Below, one piece after another: positions 1 to 6,672 of a stretch of 9,911 nucleotides of DNA (position 1 is the stretch's first letter; each line of letters starts with the position of its first letter). The notes under the pieces were generated by a model, which searched no databases, was not told where the DNA came from, and saw nothing but the letters and a program-made list of their open reading frames with translations. The stretch is from DAOTXK01 sp034435395 (GTDB lineage Bacteria; Chloroflexota; Anaerolineae; Aggregatilineales; Ch27). Location: contig DAOTXK010000291.1 of NCBI GenBank assembly GCA_034435395.1, positions 1 to 9,911 on the forward strand, given 5' to 3'. Position numbers and translations under genes: made by a program.

Positions 1-114
1 GGCCTCCACCTGCCCGTACTGCATCCCCAGCAAAAAGCCCACGGCAAAGAGGCCGATCATCAGTAATACAGGAACGGCTCTACGATATGGGGAGGCGACT
101 CTTTCACCAGGCAT
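1..114 (-). CDS. N-terminal fragment of a membrane-anchored protein, cut by the left edge
   Basis: The reverse strand opens with an ATG at 114-112 and stays open for 38 codons to the window edge. A GGAG-type ribosome binding site lies about six bases upstream. The fragment has a short basic N-terminus (residues 1-12, several Arg), then a hydrophobic stretch at about 14-31 ending in a Gly/Leu-rich segment. This looks like a signal anchor or uncleaved signal peptide of an extracytoplasmic protein. Too little is visible to name a family; S41-type peptidases and LytR-like proteins often begin this way, but so do many others. It lies downstream of the CoA-transferase gene on the same strand, with a 117-base gap that holds a possible promoter of its own. 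Confidence 0.6.
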   Translation of the reverse strand, partial: MPGERVASPYRRAVPVLLMIGLFAVGFLLGMQYGQVEA

Positions 115-160
115 CACAGACTCCGCTATCACACTCCGACCTACCCGAACCTATCCGGTA

Positions 161-166
161 AGTATA
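161..166 (-). promoter_or_regulatory. possible -10 element (TATACT) for the left-edge gene
   Basis: On the minus strand TATACT matches the sigma-70 -10 consensus at five of six bases and sits about 47 bases before the ATG at 114. No good -35 hexamer is found at the usual distance, so the call is weak. The surrounding gap (115-231) also has a 6-bp inverted repeat, CTTGGC/GCCAAG with a 15-base loop, just after the CoA-transferase stop. It lacks a T-tract and is not convincing as a terminator. Confidence 0.25.
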
Positions 167-231
167 CGTCAGATGTTTGGGGCTTACCTTGGCCTGACAT
201 GAGGAATTGCCAAGAATCTGACATCGCATCT

Positions 232-1053
232 TCAACGGTCGGCGCTCGCCGGCCCGCTGGAAAGAAATTCGGCCAGGTACTCATGGAACCGCCCGGCTGC
301 ACAGGCCTCGATGTAGCGGAGAAGCTCTCCGCCCCCCACCGCATAGCGCGGATAACAGGACGTGGGCCAGGCCCCGTGTGGCGCATGGACCACCATCGTG
401 GTGAGCGGCGCGGCGATAGTCACATCGCTCTCCAGCTTATCGACCACTTCCTCAGTTGTCACAATCACGGTGTCGGCCAGAAAAGCCAGTTCGCGGTCGA
501 TGGCTAGGTTTTGGTTGAGACGGGCATTGCCTGCGTGGTCCGCCACCAGCGCATGGACCACCGCCACGTCGCAGGGGATGGCCGGGAAGGCCACCAGTGT
601 CTCGCCGCTATAAGGGTCGGTGATCAACCGGACATCGGGTCGCAGTTTTAACAGGTCAGTGCCGAGCCATGCTCGGGAAGGCATAAACCCCACGTCACTC
701 AGCGCCGCCCGAATCCCCATCGCCAGGCTCGCTTCAGTTTCCTCGATGATCTCAATTGTCCCTGCCGTCCCCGCCTGGGTGAACATAGGAGCCAGCCCAA
801 ACGCCTCCAGCCCAAAGTAGCACGTCCGTGTCCGCGCCACGCACCCCGCGCCGACCATCAGGTCCGACTCGTAGCCCGCCGTGAAGCTGAGCAATGTCAG
901 GCCGGTTGGGCGATCCGGGCGTTGCAGCAGCGCCCGGACAAAGGCGACCGGACGGCGATAAAGCGTCGTGCCGCCCAAGCCGACGGTCTGGCCGTCGCGC
1001 ACCACCTGAGCGGCTTCGGCCAGCGACACGCGGCGATCATGGGTGTACGGCAT
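232..1053 (-). CDS. family I CoA-transferase, subunit A (glutaconate/3-oxoacid CoA-transferase alpha type)
   Basis: A 273-residue protein resembling the alpha subunit of family I CoA-transferases (GctA, IpdA and 3-oxoacid CoA-transferase A). These two-subunit cytoplasmic enzymes move CoA between acyl-CoA and a free acid. Family-like features are the N-terminal 'VxxGQTVGLGG' loop (residues 19-28), the segment 'CDVAVVHALVADHAGNAR' (161-178), which matches the DVAxxHxxxADxxGN pattern, the 'VIVTTEEVVDK' strand (196-206), and a 'HAPHGAWPTSCYPRY' segment (223-237) typical of GctA-like proteins. In this family the catalytic glutamate is on subunit B, which is not encoded next to this gene. The ATG at 1053 has AGGA seven bases upstream. 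The substrate cannot be read from the sequence. The length is a little short for GctA (about 320) but usual for related subunits. Confidence 0.82.
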   Translation of the reverse strand: MPYTHDRRVSLAEAAQVVRDGQTVGLGGTTLYRRPVAFVRALLQRPDRPTGLTLLSFTAGYESDLMVGAGCVARTRTCYFGLEAFGLAPMFTQAGTAGTIEIIEETEASLAMGIRAALSDVGFMPSRAWLGTDLLKLRPDVRLITDPYSGETLVAFPAIPCDVAVVHALVADHAGNARLNQNLAIDRELAFLADTVIVTTEEVVDKLESDVTIAAPLTTMVVHAPHGAWPTSCYPRYAVGGGELLRYIEACAAGRFHEYLAEFLSSGPASADR

Positions 1054-1193
1054 GGTTTGATCCTGCGGAGAAGGGCATCCGGTGACCAGTGGAACTGGCT
1101 GCCCCTGAGTCCCGATCAGCGCTTCGGCTCAAGCCTTCCGCTACCCTCAGTTCTCTCCCCCCTGCTATCAGGATTAGGCCACGCACGCGAAAC

Positions 1194-1199
1194 ATTGTA
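1194..1199 (-). promoter_or_regulatory. possible extended -10 (TGATACAAT) for the CoA-transferase gene
   Basis: On the minus strand TACAAT is preceded by TGA, giving an extended -10 pattern (TGnTAnAAT). The -35 region is poor. The implied leader to the ATG at 1053 would be about 130 bases, which is long, so this is only a candidate. It lies in the divergent intergenic region 1054-1285, where I see no gene and no clear RNA structure. Confidence 0.25.
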
Positions 1200-1216
1200 T
1201 CATACGGGCCAGATGG

Positions 1217-1245
1217 TTGCGATTATGCGTGATAAACTATAGGAT
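1217..1245 (+). promoter_or_regulatory. possible sigma-70 promoter for the RicT-like gene
   Basis: TTGCGA (1217-1222) and TAGGAT (1240-1245) are separated by 17 bases, each matching the consensus at four of six positions. Transcription would begin near 1252, leaving a leader of about 34 bases before the ATG at 1286. The match is moderate and the location is plausible. Confidence 0.35.
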
Positions 1246-1285
1246 CAGAAGCCCGACAGATTAGAGTAGCCAGCGAGAACTCGCC

Positions 1286-2203
1286 ATGACATCGCAGACG
1301 CAAGAACACACAGCCCCCATGCGCATCGCCGGCGTACGTTTCCATAAAACCGGCAAACTGTACCATTTCGACTGTTCCACGGCCCCAGATATTGCGCCGG
1401 GAGACCATGTCATTGTAGAGACCGCGCGCGGACGGCAGATGGGCCAGGTGATGGGATTCGCTGAAGTGGAGGAAGGCCGCGAGTACAAATCTATCCTGCG
1501 CAAAGCCACGCCCCGTGACCTGATGATGAGACAGGTCTGGCAGGAGCGTGAGCTGGGAGCCCTGATCCGCTGCCGCGAGTTAGCCGCCGAAACCGGTGGT
1601 TATGACGACGTTAAGTTCGTCGCCGCCCAGTATAACTACGATGGCAGTCTGTTGGCCTTGCTGTGCAGCGCCGACGCCGAAGGCAAAGCTCCCAACATGA
1701 ACAAGCTGCGCTCACGGCTGAAGCGCGCTTTCCGCAACACCAAAGTCGAGGTGCGCCAGATCGGACCGCGAGACGTGGCCAAGATTCTGGGCGGTTATGG
1801 TGCGTGCGGAGGGCCGCGCTGTTGTAGCACCTTCCTGACTGATTTCAGCCCGATCTCGATCAAGATGGCCAAGGCGCAGGGCATTTCCCTGAATCCCTCC
1901 GAAATCACCGGCATGTGCGGCCGGTTACGCTGCTGCCTGATCTACGAATACGAACAATACGTCGAAGCGCGTAAGCTCCTGCCCAAACGCAACAAACGTG
2001 TCGGCACGCCGTTGGGCGAGGCCAAGGTAATTGACGTGCATCCCCTGCAAGACATGGTGACGGTCCTGTACGAAGGCGAGCGGCATACATTCTCCCGGGA
2101 AGAGATCATCCCCCTCAAAGAATGGGAGGCGCTGCAAAAGAAGGCCCAGGAAGGATGTAGCAAGCACGAGAACGGCGGCTGCGACTGCGGAGCCAATCGT
2201 TAA
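1286..2203 (+). CDS. PSP1 domain protein, RicT (YaaT)-like
   Basis: A 305-residue cytoplasmic protein of the PSP1/RicT family. In Bacillus, RicT (YaaT) works with RicA and RicF in a complex that carries iron-sulfur clusters and affects mRNA processing by RNase Y, sporulation and competence. The diagnostic feature is clear: two CGxxxCC motifs, C174-C179-C180 in 'ACGGPRCC' and C211-C216-C217 in 'MCGRLRCC', the second followed by the family's 'LIYEYEQY' helix. A 'GDHVIVETARGRQMGQV' strand pair (39-55) matches the PSP1 N-terminal part. The last 15 residues add a second Cys/His-rich tail (C291, H294, C299, C301). The start at 1286 has only a weak GCGAG-like ribosome site; an in-frame ATG at 1319 (Met12) is an alternative. 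No RicA or RicF candidate is visible nearby, so only the family is assigned. Confidence 0.88.
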   Translation: MTSQTQEHTAPMRIAGVRFHKTGKLYHFDCSTAPDIAPGDHVIVETARGRQMGQVMGFAEVEEGREYKSILRKATPRDLMMRQVWQERELGALIRCRELAAETGGYDDVKFVAAQYNYDGSLLALLCSADAEGKAPNMNKLRSRLKRAFRNTKVEVRQIGPRDVAKILGGYGACGGPRCCSTFLTDFSPISIKMAKAQGISLNPSEITGMCGRLRCCLIYEYEQYVEARKLLPKRNKRVGTPLGEAKVIDVHPLQDMVTVLYEGERHTFSREEIIPLKEWEALQKKAQEGCSKHENGGCDCGANR

Positions 2204-2211
2204 ACCTGTGT

Positions 2212-2234
2212 GAGGCTGCGCTGATCAGCGCCTC
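2212..2234. repeat. inverted repeat after the RicT-like gene
   Basis: The perfect palindrome GCGCTGATCAGCGC (2218-2231) is flanked by GAG and CTC, which can extend the stem across a small bulge. It starts nine bases after the stop codon of the RicT-like gene and ends 34 bases before the next start. No T-tract follows, so it does not look like a standard intrinsic terminator. It could be an RNA 3'-end stabiliser, a terminator of a different type, or an operator. Confidence 0.4.
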
Positions 2235-2267
2235 CGTGTGATCGGGCAGATAGTGATTGAGGGAACC

Positions 2268-3452
2268 ATGATGGCCGTAGACTTCTTGAGAGATGCCACC
2301 GAGTTAACCGACCAGATGGTTATCTGGCGGCGCGACCTGCACCGTCATCCAGAGCTGGCCTTTGAGGAAACGCGCACAGCGGGGATCATCGCCGCGGAGC
2401 TGCAGCGGCTGGGATTGGACGTGCAGACCGGTGTGGGAAAAACGGGTGTCGTCGCCCATCTCAGCGGCGCTTCCGAGGGACCAACGGTGCTCGTCCGCTT
2501 CGATATGGACGCCCTGCCCATCACTGAGGAAAACGACACCGATTATGTCTCCACCACACCGGGCGTCATGCACGCCTGCGGTCATGATGGCCACACCGCC
2601 ATTGGCCTGGCGGTGGCCCGTTTGCTCACCCGTCAGCGGAGCCGCATTGCGGGAACCGTCAAACTGGTGTTCCAGCCCGCCGAGGAGATCGCCCGGGGCG
2701 CGCAGGCCATGATCGACGATGGCGTCCTCAGAGACCCCAAACCCGATGTCGCGCTGGGGCTTCATCTCTGGAACGCCATGCCGGTTGGGCAGGTGGGGCT
2801 CACCGCCGGGCCGATGATGGCCGGGGCCGACTCGTTTGAGATCACCATCCGCGGGCAGGGCGGCCACGGGGCATCGCCACACGAGACCCGCGACCCCCTA
2901 CTGGCCGCGACCCACGTCGTCAACGCGCTGCAATCGGTGGTCAGCCGCAACATCAATCCGCTGGACTCGGCAGTCCTGTCGGTCACCAGTTTCCATGCCG
3001 GCACCACCATGAATGTCATTCCAGCCGAGGCGTATTTGCAGGGAACCATCCGTAGCAGCACCGCTGCCGTACATGAGGTGGCGGTGTCACGGTTGCGACA
3101 GGTAACGGAGGGGATTGCCAGTGCTCTGGGTTGTGAGGCGACGGTTTCGTCCCAACAATTGACCCCTCCGCTGGTTAACGATCCAGAGGTAACCGCCGTG
3201 GTGAGTCAGGCCATCGCCCCGTATGTGGAGCCAAACAACGTGTTGCCTGACCTCCGGACCATGGGCGCGGAAGACATGGCGATCTTCCTCGACGAAGTTC
3301 CGGGCTGCTACTTCATGGTCGGATCGGCGAATCCCAAACGCGGGTTGACGTTCCTGCACCACCACCCGCGGTTCGACTTTGATGAGGCCGCGTTGCCGTT
3401 GGGGGCGGCGATGCTGGCTTCGGCAGTGGCGGGTTATGTCATTCCTGGTTAA
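2268..3452 (+). CDS. M20 family (M20D-type) amidohydrolase
   Basis: A 394-residue metal-dependent hydrolase of the M20D group, which includes hippurate hydrolases, N-acyl-amino acid amidohydrolases and IAA-amino acid hydrolases. It cleaves the amide bond of N-acyl amino acids in the cytoplasm. The metal ligands are present: 'MHACGHDGHTA' with C104 and H106, 'QPAEE' with E139-E140, 'GLHLW' with H166, and the late 'HHHPRFDFDE' segment (364-373). Between them is the lid/dimerisation domain beginning 'FEITIRGQGGHGASPHE'. The length is normal for the family. I chose ATG 2268 (a second ATG is at 2271) because GAGGGA at 2259-2264 sits just upstream. A GTG at 2238 would add ten residues unlike family N-termini. 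The substrate is unknown. Confidence 0.9.
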   Translation: MMAVDFLRDATELTDQMVIWRRDLHRHPELAFEETRTAGIIAAELQRLGLDVQTGVGKTGVVAHLSGASEGPTVLVRFDMDALPITEENDTDYVSTTPGVMHACGHDGHTAIGLAVARLLTRQRSRIAGTVKLVFQPAEEIARGAQAMIDDGVLRDPKPDVALGLHLWNAMPVGQVGLTAGPMMAGADSFEITIRGQGGHGASPHETRDPLLAATHVVNALQSVVSRNINPLDSAVLSVTSFHAGTTMNVIPAEAYLQGTIRSSTAAVHEVAVSRLRQVTEGIASALGCEATVSSQQLTPPLVNDPEVTAVVSQAIAPYVEPNNVLPDLRTMGAEDMAIFLDEVPGCYFMVGSANPKRGLTFLHHHPRFDFDEAALPLGAAMLASAVAGYVIPG

Positions 3453-3725
3453 TCACCATGGCGGCCAGCTGCCACTTTTATTCGGCGGCAGACGATGGCG
3501 GGAGCTGACAGGCCATGCCGGCCGGCGAGCTTATCTCTTCACCGAACAGCCAGCGCGCGTCCAAGGGATGGACCTCTATGCCAGGTCCCCCTGCCCGATG
3601 GCGGTTTTTGGTGCGTATGCCGTGATTGGCGGGTGGTTCTCCTCTTATCATGAGTACCATATGAGCAGGCGCGCTGGCCGGTTTATCCCAGACGGTTGCC
3701 CGGCAGCGAGAGGCCCGGGACAGAC
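3453..3725. other. 273-base stretch with no convincing gene
   Basis: Between the amidohydrolase stop and the S51-fold gene no reading frame shows a recognisable protein or a ribosome site with a sensible start. A short TGGC/GCCA hairpin followed by CTTTTATT lies at about 3459-3483, just after the amidohydrolase stop. It is too weak to call a terminator. The GC-palindromic string GCCGGCCGGC near 3517-3526 is unexplained. A TATCAT box near 3646 has no properly spaced -35. The promoter of the downstream cluster probably lies here, but I cannot place it. Confidence 0.4.
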
Positions 3726-4406
3726 ATGATGTTGCAGAGCAGCATCTTCCGGTGGAGACACGGAGCCGGGTGGTTCGTGCTCAGCAGCAGCGATCACTTC
3801 CGGAGCGACCACCGTGAAGCCATCGATAGCCGGGTGTTAAACCGGTGTGCAGCAGACGGCGCACTGGTGTACATTTGGGCTGCCAGCGACCTCACCACAG
3901 CCGAACAATACCTGACCTACATCAGCGAATTGGGCGGACGTAGTGGCTATCCTTTGGATGTCATCGCCGAAGATGATGACAGTCTGATGACACAGCTGGG
4001 CGAGGCAGGGATCGTCGTTGTCGGAGACGGCCCACACCGGGATAACCTGTATAATGGCCTGCATGGCGCGGCCATCAAAGCCATCAGCTATGCCTACGAA
4101 CGGGGTGCGCTCGTCATGGGAGCGGGCGCGGGAGCCGAGGTGTTCGGCCAGTGGTTGGTGGATGTTGCCGCAACCCCACCCCGTCCGGGCCTTGGGTGGC
4201 TGGCCAACGCCGCCGTGCTGACCGGCTCCCCCGACGACGCCAGACAGCAGGCGCTGCAACACCTGTTACAGGAACAACCGCTGGCCTACGGGCTGGATAT
4301 TGGGCCGGACTCAGCGTTGGCCCTGGGGCCGGAAGGCCATGTGGAACTGTGGGGCGACCGTCAGATCAAGGTCTCGTTAGGGCGCGCCTATAGCGCCCAG
4401 GGATAA
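3726..4406 (+). CDS. cyanophycinase/peptidase S51-fold protein lacking catalytic residues
   Basis: A 226-residue protein whose order of segments follows cyanophycinase-like S51 proteins (class I glutamine amidotransferase-like fold): 'ALVYIWAASD' (46-55), 'GIVVVGDG' (95-102), 'NLYNGLHGAAIKAISYAYERGALVMGAGAGAEVFGQW' as consecutive helix, strand and elbow pieces (107-143), then 'GLGWLANAAVL' (155-165) and 'YGLDIGPDSALAL' (188-200). In active members the elbow reads GTSAGA with the nucleophilic Ser; here it is GAGAGA (132-137), with Gly at the Ser position. The GGDQ-type Gln, the DQH motif and the DE glutamate also appear replaced. The ATG at 3726 follows GGGA by five bases; an ATG at 3729 and a TTG at 3696 are alternatives. 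It is six bases upstream of the metal-receptor gene. A non-catalytic binding or regulatory role is inferred; the family placement is moderately sure. Confidence 0.68.
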   Translation: MMLQSSIFRWRHGAGWFVLSSSDHFRSDHREAIDSRVLNRCAADGALVYIWAASDLTTAEQYLTYISELGGRSGYPLDVIAEDDDSLMTQLGEAGIVVVGDGPHRDNLYNGLHGAAIKAISYAYERGALVMGAGAGAEVFGQWLVDVAATPPRPGLGWLANAAVLTGSPDDARQQALQHLLQEQPLAYGLDIGPDSALALGPEGHVELWGDRQIKVSLGRAYSAQG

Positions 4407-4412
4407 GGCACC

Positions 4413-5315
4413 ATGTCGGACTCTTCGCTGAGTCGATACACGGAAATCTATGACCTCAAATCTCCCGTTGACCGCCCGCCGAGGCGCGTGGTGTCGCTGG
4501 TGCCCAGCATGACCGAATCGCTGTTCGATTTGCAGCTGGGCGGGCGACTGGTTGGGGTGACGGATTACTGCGTTCACCCGGCTAAAGGCGTCAGCAACCT
4601 GCCCAAAGTCGGCGGCACCAAGACCCCCAACATCGCGCAAATCATCGCCCTGCAACCCGACCTGGTCCTGATGAACGAAGAAGAAAACCGGCGGGAAGAT
4701 ATCCAGGCCCTCCAGGCCGCTGGCATCCCGGTCTGGGTCACTCATCCCCGAACCGTCCAGGAAGCGATCAATCTGCTGTGGGAAATCATGTTCATCTTCG
4801 ACGAACCGGCCATGGTCGAGCGCGTGCGGTGGATCGAGCGCCAGATGGACTGGGTGGCCGCCGCAGCCCGGGAGAATGAACCAGTTCCCGTCTTCGTGCC
4901 CATCTGGTACGAGCCTTGGATGACCTTTAACGCCCACACCTACGCGCATGACTTGCTCCGCATCTGCGGGGGTTACAATGTTTTTGCCGCCCGGGACTGG
5001 GAAGACTCCCCTGGCACAATTGCCAGCCAGGTCAAATCGACCGATCAGCCAGGGCCAGCGAGCCGGGACGTGCGCTACCCGCGCATCACACTCGATGATG
5101 TGGTCTGTGCCCAGCCAGCGGTTGTCCTTCTGCCGAATGAGCCTTACCCGTTTGCCGAGACGCACGCCCAGATCATCGCCACCCTGGATATTCCTGCCGC
5201 TCGCCAGGGGCATATTCACTTCGTTGACGGCACTCTGCTGACATGGCATGGCACGCGCCTGGCGCAGGCATTGAGCGAGATCCCTCCCTTGCTGGCCATA
5301 GAGAATGAGGCGTAA
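4413..5315 (+). CDS. substrate-binding-protein-like helical metal receptor (BtuF-like), without signal peptide
   Basis: A 300-residue protein of the class III periplasmic-binding fold used by BtuF, FhuD and related cobalamin or iron-siderophore binding proteins. The first lobe begins with 'RRVVSLVPSMTESLFDL' (24-40), then 'LGGRLVGVTDYC' (42-53), 'LPKVGGTKTPNIAQIIALQP' (63-82) and 'DLVLMNEEEN' (83-92), all matching family positions. A long linker helix follows (about 116-155), and then a second lobe with 'PVFVPIWYEPWMTF', 'DLLRICGGYNVFA' and 'GHIHFVDGTLLTWHG'. Unlike exported members it has no N-terminal signal peptide or lipobox: residues 1-22 are polar and charged, so it should stay in the cytoplasm. 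No permease or ATPase gene is nearby. It lies six bases after the S51-fold gene, and its stop is one base before the preferred start of the kinase gene. The ligand is not predictable. Confidence 0.83.
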   Translation: MSDSSLSRYTEIYDLKSPVDRPPRRVVSLVPSMTESLFDLQLGGRLVGVTDYCVHPAKGVSNLPKVGGTKTPNIAQIIALQPDLVLMNEEENRREDIQALQAAGIPVWVTHPRTVQEAINLLWEIMFIFDEPAMVERVRWIERQMDWVAAAARENEPVPVFVPIWYEPWMTFNAHTYAHDLLRICGGYNVFAARDWEDSPGTIASQVKSTDQPGPASRDVRYPRITLDDVVCAQPAVVLLPNEPYPFAETHAQIIATLDIPAARQGHIHFVDGTLLTWHGTRLAQALSEIPPLLAIENEA

Positions 5316-5316
5316 C

Positions 5317-6012
5317 GTGCCTGAAGACCAACCACTCACTTCTCATTACGATCTCCTGGGAACAGTTGTCCACGATCTGAAAACACCGATCGCTTCCATC
5401 AAAAGCTACGCCGATCTGATCAGCCAGAGTGGCGAGCTAAACATGCGCCAGCAACGCTACCTGGAACGGATTCACACCGCCGTCGAGAAAATGACCGATC
5501 TGGTCAACGACCTGCTTGATCTGGTATGGATCGAAAGCGGGATGGAGATCACCAAAGGGCCCTGCAACCTGCTGGATGTGGTTCGCGCTCAGATCCGGGC
5601 GCACGAGGGGTTGGCGGAAGAGCGAGGCGTCACCCTGAACCTGACGCACGACGACAACCTGGTACCCGTCCAGGCTGACGAGCGCCGCCTGCACCAGGTG
5701 CTGGATAACCTGATCAGCAACAGCATCAAATATAACCGTCAGGGGGGAGAAGTCCGGATTCACGTCGAAAGACGGCATGACGCCCTTCAGGTGACCTTAC
5801 AAGATAAAGGCATCGGCATCGCACCGGAAGACCTGCCCCATATCTTCGATAAGTTCTATCGAGCGCCGCGCGAAGAAGCGTCGCAGATCGAAGGCAGCGG
5901 CCTGGGACTATCCATCGCCAAAGCCATTATCGAGCGGCACGGCGGGTCTATCTCCGTGGCAAGCGAGCTTGGCCAGGGCAGCACATTCTGGTTCGTGTTG
6001 CCCCTCCAATGA
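5317..6012 (+). CDS. soluble sensor-less histidine kinase (HisKA + HATPase)
   Basis: A 231-residue histidine kinase made only of the catalytic core. The HisKA helix carries the phosphorylated His in 'VVHDLKTPIASIKSYADL' (H19); 'QVLDNLISNSIKYN' (127-140) is the N box; 'DKGIGI' (163-168) the G1 box; 'FDKFYR' (177-182) the F box; and 'GSGLGLSIAK' (193-202) the G2 box. All catalytic motifs are intact. There is no membrane segment, PAS, GAF or other input domain before HisKA, so sensing must come from a partner protein. I prefer GTG 5317, with GAGG six bases upstream; an ATG at 5305, overlapping the previous gene by 11 bases, would add four residues. Either start implies translational coupling to the metal-receptor gene. 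No adjacent response regulator is present; the nearest is at 7050-7505. Confidence 0.9.
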   Translation: MPEDQPLTSHYDLLGTVVHDLKTPIASIKSYADLISQSGELNMRQQRYLERIHTAVEKMTDLVNDLLDLVWIESGMEITKGPCNLLDVVRAQIRAHEGLAEERGVTLNLTHDDNLVPVQADERRLHQVLDNLISNSIKYNRQGGEVRIHVERRHDALQVTLQDKGIGIAPEDLPHIFDKFYRAPREEASQIEGSGLGLSIAKAIIERHGGSISVASELGQGSTFWFVLPLQ

Positions 6013-6036
6013 CTGGATCGGCTCGTGTAAGGATAG

Positions 6037-6609
6037 ATGTTACGGACAGAATCAGGTGACAGTCAAAGTGAGCCTGTAAACATGGAAAACACGCGGGAAG
6101 GTCAGCCGGAAGACACATTCGCGCCTCAAGAACGAACAGGAGCAAGCCCTAAAGGGGAAGCTGATACCCCCCCGGTAGCATACGCCGGGCCTGATCAGTC
6201 TGAGTTGTCCGCACGAGCTCAGCAATCAGGGGAAAGGGATGATGTCGTCGCCGATGCCACGCAAGAAACCAGCGCGGACAATGTCGCTCAGACAGTTGAG
6301 GAAGGGGACCTGGCCGATCAGCCAGACGCGCAGCCCGAAGCTTCTGAGGCACAGGCTGATATGCGATCAGCCGCGACGCCACCGGGGTCTTCCCGCCCTC
6401 GGGCGGAAATCCGCCCGGAATCAGATCCCGATCAAGAGACTGAAGATACCACCCCAGACTCCTCAGATACGGCTGAGATGGCGGGGGAGACGGCTGATGT
6501 TGTTTTAGACTCCACCCAGGAGCAGGGTGCGGATAACTCAGCCCAGACGGCGGTAGAGCAGGCACTGGATATCGACGCCTCCCAGGAAAATTCTGACACA
6601 CCGGCCTGA
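6037..6609 (+). CDS. highly acidic, probably disordered protein with an internal repeat
   Basis: A 190-residue protein of no recognised family. By hand count it has about 46 Asp/Glu against about 10 Lys/Arg, is rich in Ala, Ser, Thr, Gln and Pro, and has almost no hydrophobic clusters. It is therefore likely intrinsically disordered and strongly negative. Two segments repeat: residues 69-86 (DVVADATQETSADNVAQT) and 154-171 (DVVLDSTQEQGADNSAQT), identical at 13 of 18 positions, with different codons at most of them. This supports real translation. There is no signal peptide or membrane segment. The ATG at 6037 has AAGGA close upstream; an ATG at 6082 (Met16) is an alternative start. It follows the kinase by 24 bases and probably shares its transcript. 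The function is unknown. Confidence 0.68.
   Translation: MLRTESGDSQSEPVNMENTREGQPEDTFAPQERTGASPKGEADTPPVAYAGPDQSELSARAQQSGERDDVVADATQETSADNVAQTVEEGDLADQPDAQPEASEAQADMRSAATPPGSSRPRAEIRPESDPDQETEDTTPDSSDTAEMAGETADVVLDSTQEQGADNSAQTAVEQALDIDASQENSDTPA
6241..6294 (+). repeat. protein-level repeat, copy 1, in the acidic protein
   Basis: Encodes the 18-residue unit that recurs at 6496-6549, with 13 of 18 residues identical. Ten of the 13 identical residues use a different codon in the two copies, so the DNA repeat is old while the peptide is conserved. Confidence 0.65.
6496..6549 (+). repeat. protein-level repeat, copy 2, in the acidic protein
   Basis: Second copy of the unit at 6241-6294. It aligns without gaps across 18 residues; the conserved core is D-V-V-x-D-x-T-Q-E-x-x-A-D-N-x-A-Q-T. 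Confidence 0.65.
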
Positions 6610-6672
6610 TCTCCAGATTCTGAGTCGGTCCGATGACCATCACCGCGCTGTAGCGGACAGCCCAACGGTCCA

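Noticed and set aside
2304..2882. 192-codon minus-strand frame inside the amidohydrolase gene
   Set aside because: It overlaps intact metal-ligand motifs of the M20 protein and has no family features.
3459..3483. Short TGGC/GCCA hairpin followed by CTTTTATT after the amidohydrolase
   Set aside because: The four-pair stem and interrupted T-run are too weak for an intrinsic terminator call.
3379..3729. 116-codon plus-strand frame spanning the end of the amidohydrolase and the following gap
   Set aside because: It begins inside the amidohydrolase in another frame, has no plausible start signal and shows no domain-like pattern.
4377..5339. 320-codon open frame on the minus strand opposite the metal-receptor gene
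   Set aside because: The plus-strand protein shows clear family motifs across this whole span. The antisense product has no recognisable motif and is explained by high GC and codon bias.
6626..6658. Two four-pair hairpins (GGTC/GACC and CCGC/GCGG) after the acidic protein gene
   Set aside because: The stems are very short and no T-tract follows; such pairs are expected by chance at this GC content.
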